From NCBI GenBank assembly GCA_965203755.1, contig OZ241910.1, positions 3,100,001 to 3,164,000 on the forward strand: a stretch of 64,000 nucleotides of DNA, read 5' to 3'. The notes beneath the pieces are model-generated. The model saw only the letters and a list, made by a program, of their open reading frames with translations, was not told the origin of the DNA and searched no databases. Source of the stretch: UBA6055 sp965203755. GTDB taxonomy: Bacteria; Chloroflexota; Anaerolineae; Aggregatilineales; Phototrophicaceae. Positions 9,127 through 17,456 of the stretch are shown one piece after another (position 1 is the first letter of the stretch; each line of letters starts with the position of its first letter). The translations under genes and the position numbers were made by a program.

Positions 9127-9318
9127 TATATGAATAATTGGCATGCTAAAGTTGGAACGTATTTGTGGGCAATTCGGCGGGGACGCAGTGAGCCGATGCA
9201 ATATGAGCTTGTCGTTCGTGATTCGGCCTAGTTTCAAACCAGGACAGAGGAGGTTCTATGAGGAGAAACATTTAGTTCGCAGCCAAGGTTTAACCAAATT
9301 TGATAAGGAGAATAACTC

Positions 9319-10653
9319 ATGAAACATCTGCGATTTTATACCACACTGGCGATTCTTATCTTCGCGCTAACATCAATCGGCGCTCTCGTTAGCGCCCAAG
9401 ACGTGACGACTGTCGTCTGGTGGACGGAACAGAATGACTCAGTTGATGAATTTCTCATCCCGCTGCTGCAGGACGCCTTCAACGCCGAGCATGATGACAT
9501 CCAGTTGGAGATTATCGGGCAGGAAACCTTGAATGATGTCAATCGCACTGCATTGCAGGCTGGCGCGGCCCCAGACATCCTTCAGACGCCGGGGCCGTCT
9601 TTCATTGCTGAATTCGTCGCCGCCGGACAAATTCTGCCGCTGTCAGGCCTGGCTGACCAGTACGGCTGGAAGGATAAACTGATGCCCTGGGCTTACGGCT
9701 CCGGCATCCTGCAAGGCGAGCTTTACAGCATCCCCATCACATACGAGAGCCTGGTTTTGTTCTATAATAAGACCCTCTTTGATGAGATGGGCTGGGAGCC
9801 GCCGACCACCCAGGCGGAAATCGACGCCATCGCGGCCGAAGCCATCGCCAACGACATCTTCCCCTTCACTTATGGCAACGCGTCCTGGCAGCCCGCAAAC
9901 GAGCACCTGATGGGCATCTATCTCAATAATTATGCCGGGCCGGAGAATGTCTATCTGGCGCTGACGGGCCAAAAATCCTGGACTGATCGGGAATTTGCAG
10001 AGGCGACGGATTTGCTCGCCGCGCAGCTGTTGGACGGCTGGTTCAGCGGTGACATTTCCAATTACTATGCCAATACCGGCGACGATATCAGCATAGAACT
10101 GGCTTCAGGCGAAGCTGCCATGATGCAAGGCGGCACCTGGAATTTCCGCACAATGAACGAATTCTTTGAGGAGCAGGGCACCGAATGGGATTGGGTACCC
10201 TTGCCGCCCTTCCACGAACAGGCTGGCGAGTACAATTATGAGTTGGCTATTGGCAGTACCATCTCCGTCAACGCCAATACCGAAAATCCGGAAGCGGTCG
10301 GCACCGTCATCGACTACTGGCTAAGTAGCCCCGCTCGCGTACTGGCGATTGCCGCTGGCGCCGGCTATGGCGAATTCGTCGTGCCTATCCGCTTCACAGT
10401 CGATGACTTCCCGGCTGGCATAGATGAGCGGGTCGAACGCTTCTTCGCCGATTTTGCCGAGGTCACTGCCCAAGGACGCGCTGGCTACACTACCTGGACC
10501 TTCTGGCCCGCCGATGCCAACGTGCATCTGTGGACGGATATTGAACGCGTCTGGGCTGGTGAGATCAGCACCGAGGAATATCTGGAGGAGCACGAAGCGC
10601 TCTGGGAACAGGCGCGCACAGAGGGCAAGACGCTGGCGATCCCTGATCGTTAA
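9319..10653 (+). CDS. ABC sugar transporter, extracellular solute-binding protein (family 1)
   Basis: 444 residues with a signal peptide ending near LVSAQ (residue 27) and no lipobox. The mature start TTVVWWTEQND and later IPITYESLVLFYNKTLFDEMGW, ASGEAAMMQGGTWN and a C-terminal helical tail match the family 1 sugar-binding proteins, the branch that includes MsmE/raffinose-type proteins. ATG 9319 follows GGAG. It is clearly diverged from the binding protein at 5915. The downstream ADP-ribosylglycohydrolase and PfkB kinase genes suggest a ribose-containing or N-glycosidic ligand, which is inference only. Confidence 0.9.
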   Translation: MKHLRFYTTLAILIFALTSIGALVSAQDVTTVVWWTEQNDSVDEFLIPLLQDAFNAEHDDIQLEIIGQETLNDVNRTALQAGAAPDILQTPGPSFIAEFVAAGQILPLSGLADQYGWKDKLMPWAYGSGILQGELYSIPITYESLVLFYNKTLFDEMGWEPPTTQAEIDAIAAEAIANDIFPFTYGNASWQPANEHLMGIYLNNYAGPENVYLALTGQKSWTDREFAEATDLLAAQLLDGWFSGDISNYYANTGDDISIELASGEAAMMQGGTWNFRTMNEFFEEQGTEWDWVPLPPFHEQAGEYNYELAIGSTISVNANTENPEAVGTVIDYWLSSPARVLAIAAGAGYGEFVVPIRFTVDDFPAGIDERVERFFADFAEVTAQGRAGYTTWTFWPADANVHLWTDIERVWAGEISTEEYLEEHEALWEQARTEGKTLAIPDR

Positions 10654-10672
10654 AAATTAGCAGTTCGATTTT

Positions 10673-10698
10673 GGTCAGGGACAACTGCGTCCCTGACC
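10673..10698 (+). terminator. Stem-loop between second binding-protein and permease genes
   Basis: Perfect ten-base-pair stem GGTCAGGGAC/GTCCCTGACC with a six-base loop, 20 bases after the stop. No U-tract follows, so mRNA stabilisation or partial attenuation is more likely than full termination. It mirrors the hairpin at 7219-7245. Confidence 0.6.
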
Positions 10699-10738
10699 GC
10701 TAGCATAGCGGCACGCGGCTTGCGCTGCGCCGGCCAAG

Positions 10739-11701
10739 ATGGTGTCTGAAAACAAAGGTAGAAAGAAACTCCCCATGAGCGTTGCAGAGGCAGTTGCTGC
10801 GCCGGTTGCCAAGCGCAATAAGCCAAAAGTCCCCTGGACAAGAGTGATCGGACGCTGGGCATTTTTGTGGCCCATTTTGGCGCTCAACCTGATCGTGATT
10901 GTCATCCCGTCTATTGCCGGCTTGGGGATCGCGTTTACCGAGTGGTCAGGATATGGTCAGCCACAATTCATCGGTCTAGAAAATTTCGAAGCGCTTTTGG
11001 AAGACGATGTCTTTTTTAAGGCGCTTGGCAACAACATCGTGTGGACAGCCATTTTTCTGACGATTCCGATCTTCATGGGCTTGCTGGGCGCATATCTGCT
11101 AGCTGGCATCAAACGCGGGCAAATGGTCCTCCGCGTTTTATACTTTATTCCTTTTGTGATGGCGTCCGTGGTCAATTGCCAGATCTGGCGTTTCCTTTTG
11201 CACCATCGCGTTGGCATTGGGCCTTGGCTGGCAGACCTTGGCATCACCGATATTCTCGACGTCGCCCTTTTTGGCAAAGCGGAGACAGCCCTCTATACTG
11301 TGGCATTTGTCGATATTTGGCATTTCTGGGGTTTCCTCGTCGTGCTTTATCTGGCAGCGATGTCGGCAGTGGATACCGAGCTATACGAGGTAGCGCGGCT
11401 GGATGGCGCCACGCGTTTTCAGCAATTTCGCTTCGTTACCCTGCCCAGTATTCGCCCGACAATCGTCTTTACACTTCTGATGATTTTGATTTGGTCGGCG
11501 ACGGTATTTGACTACGTTTATATTTTGACATCAGGGAAACCCGCTCATGCCTCGGAGGTCATGGGCACTTACCTCTATGAAGTCGCCTTCTTCCGCTTCA
11601 ATGCCGGTTATGCTGGCGCTATCGGTGTCGTGATGACACTATGGGTCGCAATCGCGGTCGGCGGCTTCGTATTTCTAAGGAGACGCGGATGGGACGTTTA
11701 A
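10739..11701 (+). CDS. ABC sugar transporter permease, MalF/UgpA type
   Basis: 320 residues. A basic cytoplasmic N-terminus of about 38 residues precedes the first membrane segment (WPILALNLIVIVIPSIAG); five more follow. The EAA loop is EVARLDGATRFQQFRF. The start is uncertain: ATG 10739 has no clear ribosome site, and an in-frame ATG at 10775 follows AGAAAG. Its last 13 bases overlap the start of the next permease gene, showing tight coupling. Confidence 0.88.
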   Translation: MVSENKGRKKLPMSVAEAVAAPVAKRNKPKVPWTRVIGRWAFLWPILALNLIVIVIPSIAGLGIAFTEWSGYGQPQFIGLENFEALLEDDVFFKALGNNIVWTAIFLTIPIFMGLLGAYLLAGIKRGQMVLRVLYFIPFVMASVVNCQIWRFLLHHRVGIGPWLADLGITDILDVALFGKAETALYTVAFVDIWHFWGFLVVLYLAAMSAVDTELYEVARLDGATRFQQFRFVTLPSIRPTIVFTLLMILIWSATVFDYVYILTSGKPAHASEVMGTYLYEVAFFRFNAGYAGAIGVVMTLWVAIAVGGFVFLRRRGWDV

Positions 11702-12537
11702 GGATATTCGGGGCGCATCGCACCCAATCAACCCTGCCCAATTACATCATCCTGATCTTGCTGGCATTGTTCACGGCCTTGCCGCTGGCGCTTTTGGTGA
11801 GCAATTCGCTTAAATCAACTGCCGAGATCGCCAGCAGCCCCTTTTCTTTGCCCAAAGAAATTCTGTGGGGAAATTATGGCGAAGCCTTTGATAAGGGCAA
11901 ATACGGACTGACCATTCGCAACAGCGCCATCTTGACCATCTCGACGATTGCCTGTTCATTGACTGTCGCTGGTCTGGCGGCGTATGCGCTGGCGCGTTTG
12001 AAGCTCAAGTATGCCAACGTCCTTTCCTTTTACTTCCTCGTTGGCATTGGGGTTCCGGCGCAATTGTTCATCATTCCGCTGTTTTTCATGTGGAAGCAAT
12101 TCGGCCTGGTCAATACCCATGTTGGCTTAATCATCATATATACCGCTTTGCAATCTCCATTCGCTACTTATCTGCTGCGGTCGTATATGCTGTCGATACC
12201 GGAAGAGTTTGTCGATGCCGCCAAAATTGACGGCGCATCGGATTGGCAGGTCTTCCGACACGTGATCGCACCGCTCACCGGTCCGGGTTTCTTGACCGCC
12301 GGCCTGGTCATTGGCTTGTTCACCTGGAACGAATTCCTCTTCGCCGTAACCTTCTTGCCAGACCCGGAATTCAAACCGGTGGCGACCAGCCTGTATGCCT
12401 TCCAGGGTCGTTTCAGCCGCGATTGGGGTCTGACCAATGCTGGCTCGGTCATCATGGTGGCCCCGGTGTTGATCCTTTTCTTGGTGTTGCAGCGGCGCTT
12501 CATCGAGGGGCTGACGCAAGGCGGCCTGAAGGCCTGA
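11689..12537 (+). CDS. ABC sugar transporter permease, MalG/UgpE type
   Basis: 282 residues with six membrane segments. The EAA loop is DAAKIDGASDWQVFRHV near residue 185. ATG 11689 is chosen over the upstream frame opening at 11641 because GGAG sits six bases before it and the protein then begins with a short basic segment before the first membrane helix. It overlaps the previous permease gene by 13 bases. As in the first importer, no ATPase gene follows; catabolic genes do. Confidence 0.9.
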   Translation: MGRLRIFGAHRTQSTLPNYIILILLALFTALPLALLVSNSLKSTAEIASSPFSLPKEILWGNYGEAFDKGKYGLTIRNSAILTISTIACSLTVAGLAAYALARLKLKYANVLSFYFLVGIGVPAQLFIIPLFFMWKQFGLVNTHVGLIIIYTALQSPFATYLLRSYMLSIPEEFVDAAKIDGASDWQVFRHVIAPLTGPGFLTAGLVIGLFTWNEFLFAVTFLPDPEFKPVATSLYAFQGRFSRDWGLTNAGSVIMVAPVLILFLVLQRRFIEGLTQGGLKA

Positions 12538-12577
12538 GGCCGGCTTTTACCGATTTATTGAATGAGGAGAACTAAAC

Positions 12578-14749
12578 ATGGCGCTCCCAAAGGATTATCT
12601 GGAACGGGTGTACGCTGGTGTACTGGGCAAAATTATCGGGGTCTATCTTGGGCGTCCCTTTGAAGGCTGGTCTTATGAAGCCATTACCGAAAATCTTGGC
12701 GAAATCAACTATTACGTCCATGAAAAGCTGAATGCCCCTCTGATTGTAACCGATGATGATATTTCTGGCACCTTTACCTTTGTGCGGGCGTTAGAGGATT
12801 ACGCCTATTCCCGCGATATCACGCCGGCGCAAATTGGACAGACCTGGCTGAATTATCTTATTGAAGAACAGACTGTGCTTTGGTGGGGCGGTCTGGGCAA
12901 TTCCACTGAACACACGGCTTATCTGCGGCTCAAGCAAGGCATTGAACCACCCCGCAGCGGCTCGGTTGAACTGAATGGCAAAGTAGTCGCCGAACAGATT
13001 GGAGGGCAGATCTTTATTGATGGCTGGGCAATGGTCGCGCCTGGGGACCCGGAATATGCGGCCGATCTCGCCGGCCGCGCTGGCAGCGTCAGCCACGGCG
13101 GCGAAGCGATTTATGGGGCGCAAGCGCTGGCGGCAATGGAATCCCAAGCCTTTGTCGAATCCGACATTAATCGCTTGATTGACACCGGGCTTTCGGTGAT
13201 TCCGAAGGATTCCATCATCTATTATATGATTAACGACATCCGCGAATGGCATGCCAAAGAACCCGACTGGCGCAAAGGGCGGGAATTGCTGGCGCACCGT
13301 TACGGCTATGACACCTACGGCGGCAACTGCCACATGGTGCCAAACCATGGTTTGATGATCATGTCTCTGCTTTATGGCGATGATAATTTCCAGAAGACCT
13401 TGATGATTGTCAATACCTGCGGCTGGGATACGGATTGCAATTCCGGCAATATCGGCTGTTTGATGGGCATCAAAAATGGCCTCAAGGGCTTGGAAAACGG
13501 GCCAGACTGGCGCGGGCCAGTGGCGGATCGGATGTATCTGCCGACAGCCGATGGCGGCCGTGCCATTACCGATGCAGTGACCGAGACACTTCATCTGGTG
13601 AATGCTGGGCGCGCTTTGCAAGGGATGGAGGCGCTGCGACCCAAAGGCGGGGCGCGCTGCCATTTTGAATTGCCGGATTCAGTGCAGGGGTTTATGAACG
13701 AAGATTCGCCTGAAGCCCGTGATGTCATCAGCTTGCACAATGTGTTTGATGATCAGCTAAGTTTGAATGGCAGCCGCCTGCTGGCGCTGGATTATCAAGG
13801 ACTGGCGCGCGGACGGGTGGGCCGGGTAGAAACCGCGACCTTTGTTCCCTCATTTGATATTTCAAGTTATTTTGACAAGCGGGGCTATCGACTGCTTGCC
13901 AGTCCTAAGCTCTATCCCGGGCAGACTGTCAACGCGCGGGTCATCGCTGCTGCCGATAATGCCAGCGCGGTGAGTGCAGCCATCTATATCAAACATTATG
14001 ATGATGAAGACAACCTGAAGCGGCTGTCTGGCGGTGAAGCCACTCTGTCGCCCGGCGAGTCAGCGATGCTGGAGTGGCAAGTTCCCGATTTGGGCGGCTG
14101 TCCGATTGCGCTGGTGGGGATACAAATCAGCGGCGAAAACGGAAACAGCGGTCGGGTTTATCTCGATATGCTCACCTGGGACGGTGCGCCGAGTGTACTG
14201 CTCAAGCGGCCATATAAACGCGATTTCTCGCGTTTGGCGCGCGGCAAAGGCGCAAAGATGTGGAAGAAGGCATGGGTCAATGGTATGGATACTCGTGAAC
14301 GGCTGACGGAATTGGATTTTTGGCCCGAAACCTATCGACTGATTCAAAATGTCGGGCGCGGGCTGTTCATTCATGGCAGTCGCGACTGGAGCGATTATCA
14401 GCTAAGCGCCAAAATGACGCCGCATATGTGCCGCGCCGGCGGGCTGGGTGTCCGCGTGCAGGGCATGAAGCGGTATTATGCTCTGCTCTGTGATGAGGAA
14501 AGTGTTCGTCTGGTTGCCGCCCGCGAGGGTCGGGATACTGTGCTGGCGCGAGCGGAGGGCGGTTGGTCACTGGGTCGAGAATACCACTTGGGCCTCCAGG
14601 TGGCGGGGAATCGTCTGTCGGCTTATCTTGACGGCAAGCTGGCGCTGGAAGCTGAAGACGAAAATCGTCATTTCAGCGGCGGCGGCATTGCCTTAATTGC
14701 TGAAGAAGGGCGAATTGGCTGCGAGCATGTCGAAGTGCGTCCGCTCTGA
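12578..14749 (+). CDS. ADP-ribosylglycohydrolase-family protein with C-terminal LamG/DUF1080-like domain
   Basis: 723 residues, about twice the length of a plain ADP-ribosylglycohydrolase. The N-terminal 350 residues carry the family's two acidic metal-binding motifs: VTDDDISGTF (Asp59-61) and CGWDTDCNSGNIG near residue 286. These enzymes cleave N- or O-glycosidic bonds to ribose using Mg2+. The C-terminal 330 residues contain beta-rich stretches resembling laminin-G/3-keto-disaccharide hydrolase folds (LFIHGSRDWSDYQLSAKM, GGLGVRVQGM, YHLGLQVAGNRLSAYLDGK). There is no signal peptide. ATG 12578 follows GAGGAG. It sits between importer genes and a PfkB kinase gene, so it probably splits an imported riboside. 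Confidence 0.85.
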   Translation: MALPKDYLERVYAGVLGKIIGVYLGRPFEGWSYEAITENLGEINYYVHEKLNAPLIVTDDDISGTFTFVRALEDYAYSRDITPAQIGQTWLNYLIEEQTVLWWGGLGNSTEHTAYLRLKQGIEPPRSGSVELNGKVVAEQIGGQIFIDGWAMVAPGDPEYAADLAGRAGSVSHGGEAIYGAQALAAMESQAFVESDINRLIDTGLSVIPKDSIIYYMINDIREWHAKEPDWRKGRELLAHRYGYDTYGGNCHMVPNHGLMIMSLLYGDDNFQKTLMIVNTCGWDTDCNSGNIGCLMGIKNGLKGLENGPDWRGPVADRMYLPTADGGRAITDAVTETLHLVNAGRALQGMEALRPKGGARCHFELPDSVQGFMNEDSPEARDVISLHNVFDDQLSLNGSRLLALDYQGLARGRVGRVETATFVPSFDISSYFDKRGYRLLASPKLYPGQTVNARVIAAADNASAVSAAIYIKHYDDEDNLKRLSGGEATLSPGESAMLEWQVPDLGGCPIALVGIQISGENGNSGRVYLDMLTWDGAPSVLLKRPYKRDFSRLARGKGAKMWKKAWVNGMDTRERLTELDFWPETYRLIQNVGRGLFIHGSRDWSDYQLSAKMTPHMCRAGGLGVRVQGMKRYYALLCDEESVRLVAAREGRDTVLARAEGGWSLGREYHLGLQVAGNRLSAYLDGKLALEAEDENRHFSGGGIALIAEEGRIGCEHVEVRPL

Positions 14750-15689
14750 CCTCCGGCCCGAAGCGTCACAGCCGCGGGCTAAATCGGGGAAGGGTGCGCG
14801 GGTCCTGTGTTATGGTGAGATTGACCTTGACATTTATCTGTCCGTATCGCGGTTGCCGGCGCTCAATCGAGCGGCGCATGTCACCCGTGAGTTTGAAAAT
14901 GTGGGCGGCGCGGCGGCGAATACTGCCATCTGGTTAGCCAACTGGGGCATCCCGACTTTGCTGGCGGGGCATGACCTTGGCGAAGATCGTTATGGTCAGT
15001 CGGTTCGGCGGGCCTTAGCTGGGTATCCGCAGTTGGATACCCGTTATATTACTTGGCATCCCGATTATCAAACGCCACGCTGTCAATGTCTGGTAACTCC
15101 CGATGGCGAGCGCAGTTTTATCATGCACTGGCTGGATGAATTGCGCGTCCGCTCCTTGAACGCCGCCATGCTGAACGGGGTAGAATGGCTAAACCTGGAT
15201 ATGTCGGGGCCGCTGGGTCCGCGGCTGGATGCGGCTCGCTTGGCGAAAAGTCAAAACGTTGCCGTCCTTATCAATGATATTTATGATGTTGGACATCCCA
15301 TCCTGCCCTTGGTGGACATCTTGGTCATTTCGGCCTCTATTGTGCGGACAAAACTGCCGCATGCCTCGCCGCTGGAACTGGGCAAACGGCTTCAGTCGGC
15401 GGCAGGATGCAGTGTCTTGATTACTGATGGCGGCGAAACCCTGACTGCTTTGCTGGCGACTGGAGAGACCTGCCAGCTAGCGCCGCCTGCGGTTGAAGCG
15501 TTGGATACCACTGGCGCCGGGGACATCTTCAAAGCTGGCTTACTGGCTGCCTTGCTGGCGGGGCGGCCGCTAAACGAGGCGATTCGATGGGGATTGGCTG
15601 CCGGTGCGTTGGCGGTAACTTACGCCGGGACAACCGCGACGGTGGCGTCATGGGCGGCAGTGCAAGCCCTGCTCGCCACGATGCCATAG
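14727..15689 (+). CDS. PfkB-family carbohydrate kinase (ribokinase-like)
   Basis: 320 residues if ATG 14727 is used. The frame also has an ATG at 14697, and neither has a strong ribosome site. Either start overlaps the ADP-ribosylglycohydrolase gene. PfkB signature one is seen as ENVGGAAANTAIWLANWG; signature two as DTTGAGDIFKAGLLAALLAG with the catalytic Asp in GAGD. Recognisable kinase sequence starts around CYGEIDLDIYLS. In context it would phosphorylate the sugar freed by the upstream glycohydrolase, a ribokinase-like role. The specificity is inference. Confidence 0.85.
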   Translation: MSKCVRSDLRPEASQPRAKSGKGARVLCYGEIDLDIYLSVSRLPALNRAAHVTREFENVGGAAANTAIWLANWGIPTLLAGHDLGEDRYGQSVRRALAGYPQLDTRYITWHPDYQTPRCQCLVTPDGERSFIMHWLDELRVRSLNAAMLNGVEWLNLDMSGPLGPRLDAARLAKSQNVAVLINDIYDVGHPILPLVDILVISASIVRTKLPHASPLELGKRLQSAAGCSVLITDGGETLTALLATGETCQLAPPAVEALDTTGAGDIFKAGLLAALLAGRPLNEAIRWGLAAGALAVTYAGTTATVASWAAVQALLATMP

Positions 15690-15704
15690 ATAAAGGAAGT
15701 TTAA

Positions 15705-16007
15705 GATGCTTGCTGGAAAAACAGCCCTAATCACCGGTGCGGCTGGCGATCTTGGCAATGTCATGGCCAGGCATCTGGCAAGAAACGGCGCCCATGTCGT
15801 GATGTGGGACATCCAAGCAGCCGCGCGGCAGTCGATCAGGCGATGAAGTCAATTACCAGGCTCGATATTGTTTGCTCAAATGCCGGTATTGTGCAGGCGC
15901 AGCCCTTCCTTGAGGTTACGTCTGATAATTGGCAAAATCATATTGATGTCAATCTGACCGGCACCCTGGATGGTGGCTGCTCACTGTTTCAATTTGATGC
16001 TCTCTGA
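15705..16007 (+). pseudogene. Short-chain dehydrogenase remnant (frameshifted, deleted, truncated)
   Basis: A good ribosome site (AGGA) and ATG 15705 begin an SDR: TALITGAAGDLGNVMARHL is the Rossmann glycine motif and VVMWDIQ its second strand. The frame stops at 15846. An SDR frame continues in another phase from about 15804: LDIVCSNAGI (NAG motif) and ITSDNW-like helix, NVTG-like strand, ending at 16007. The stretch between the two motifs is far shorter than the usual 60-80 residues, and the catalytic YxxxK region is absent. At least one frameshift, one deletion and a truncation are needed, so it is almost certainly dead. It was probably the last gene of the second sugar operon. Confidence 0.8.
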
Positions 16008-16026
16008 TGTCTTCGGATATGCCAGG

Positions 16027-16782
16027 TTAGGAAATCAGCACACGCAGCACCTGATCGTGCAGGATGCCATTGCTGGCAATCACACTGTTGCCCTCCAGCG
16101 GCGACCCGCCATTCCAGTCAGTGATCTTGCCGCCAGCGCCTTCAATTACCGGAATCAACGCCACGATATCCCACAGGTTCATGACCGGATCCAGCATCAC
16201 ATCGGCATAACCAGTCGCCACCAGAAAGTACCCGTGACAATCGCCCCAGGTGCGGTTGTATTTTGTCCTGCCCATCAGCTGCTGAAAGGCGATGCCGTTC
16301 TGATATCTGCCAATGTTAATAAAATCGGTATACAGCAAGACCGCCTCGCGCAGCGCTTTGGTTTCACGGACTCGCACTGGTTCGTCATTGAGTTGCGTTT
16401 GGCCGCCGCTGCCCAGCAGCAGATGCGAGGTCAGTGAATGGTGGATGGCGCCGACAATCGGCTGCCTGTCTTTCATTAAGCCAATCAGCGTGCCGAACAG
16501 GAAAGTGCCGGCAATAAATGCTTGTGTGCCATCAATAGGGTCCAGCACCCACTGATAAGCGGCCGATTCGTTGTAATTGCCAAATTCCTCGCCAATAATG
16601 CCATGCGTCGGAAATTCCTTCATAATCATCTCGCGCATGGTTTCTTCGGCTTTTTTGTCGGCAATGGTCACTGGGGATCGGTCTGCTTTGGATTCGACAG
16701 TCAGCGCTCTGTGGAAATAGCTGTTAATAATATCACCACTGGCGCTTGCGAGTTGTTTGGTAAAATCTATAAATTCCTGCAT
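16027..16782 (-). CDS. hisN: Inositol-monophosphatase-family phosphatase, probable histidinol-phosphatase
   Basis: 251 residues. The Mg2+-dependent phosphatase motifs are complete: IIGEEFG, WVLDPIDGTQAF, and the late WDIVALIPVIEGAGGKITDW. ATG 16782 lies four bases after the hisB stop, with GGAG inside the end of hisB, so the upstream opening of the frame is not used. The IMPase family includes HisN, which removes phosphate from histidinol phosphate. Being last in hisD-hisC-hisB-X makes that role the best reading. Myo-inositol or another sugar phosphate as substrate cannot be excluded from sequence alone. Confidence 0.82.
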   Translation of the reverse strand: MQEFIDFTKQLASASGDIINSYFHRALTVESKADRSPVTIADKKAEETMREMIMKEFPTHGIIGEEFGNYNESAAYQWVLDPIDGTQAFIAGTFLFGTLIGLMKDRQPIVGAIHHSLTSHLLLGSGGQTQLNDEPVRVRETKALREAVLLYTDFINIGRYQNGIAFQQLMGRTKYNRTWGDCHGYFLVATGYADVMLDPVMNLWDIVALIPVIEGAGGKITDWNGGSPLEGNSVIASNGILHDQVLRVLIS

Positions 16783-16786
16783 TTTT

Positions 16787-17383
16787 TTACTCCGTAAGCG
16801 TGCCTTTGGTACTTGGAATTCCTTGGCGGCGCGGGTCAATGGCGACAGCCTGCGACAGTGCGCGTCCCAAGCCTTTGAACAGGGCTTCAGCTTTGTGATG
16901 GTCGCTGCGCCCGTACAGCACAGCAGCATGCAAGTTCATCTTAGCATGAACGGCTAAGGTTTCCAACACATGGATGACAAGATCGGTTGGCATCTGCCCC
17001 ATAATTGGTGTTGTGAAACCAGCATTGATGACTGCATAAGGTCGTCCGCTCAAATCAATAACCACCCGCGCCAAGGTTTCATCCATCGGTACATAAGCCG
17101 CTCCTATGCGTTGAATGCCATGGCGCGAAGCAAGCGCTTCATCAATCGCCCGACCCAGACAGATGGCGATATCCTCAATGCTGTGATGCGTGTCAATATG
17201 CAGATCGCCAATGGCATTGATCCTCAAATCCATCATACCATGTATCGCCAAATGATGCAACATGTGGTCATAAAATCCAATGCCGGTCTGAATGTCCGCT
17301 TGTCCGCTGCCATCGAGATTGAGAAATAATTCAATCTGGGTTTCTTTGGTGCTGCGGCTGATTTCTGTTTTACGATCTGTCAT
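16787..17383 (-). CDS. hisB: Imidazoleglycerol-phosphate dehydratase
   Basis: 198 residues, the normal size of the monofunctional enzyme (no N-terminal phosphatase domain). It dehydrates imidazole glycerol phosphate in histidine synthesis using Mn2+. The metal-binding His-rich motifs are present: GIGFYDHMLHHLAIHG, DTHHSIEDIAICLG, VHAKMNLH and SDHHKAEALFKGLGRAL. ATG 17383 has an upstream AGGATAGAGG; the longer frame to 17584 runs into hisC and is rejected. It follows hisC by 73 bases and is four bases from hisN. Confidence 0.95.
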   Translation of the reverse strand: MTDRKTEISRSTKETQIELFLNLDGSGQADIQTGIGFYDHMLHHLAIHGMMDLRINAIGDLHIDTHHSIEDIAICLGRAIDEALASRHGIQRIGAAYVPMDETLARVVIDLSGRPYAVINAGFTTPIMGQMPTDLVIHVLETLAVHAKMNLHAAVLYGRSDHHKAEALFKGLGRALSQAVAIDPRRQGIPSTKGTLTE

Positions 17384-17456
17384 AGCCTCTATCCTGGAGT
17401 TTACACGCTCAATAAGATTAACATAAAGACAGCATGAAAACAGAGTGCAAAATAGC

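Noticed and set aside
9051..9318. Riboswitch in the long leader of the second sugar operon
   Set aside because: No conserved aptamer sequence or stable multi-stem fold could be recognised by eye.
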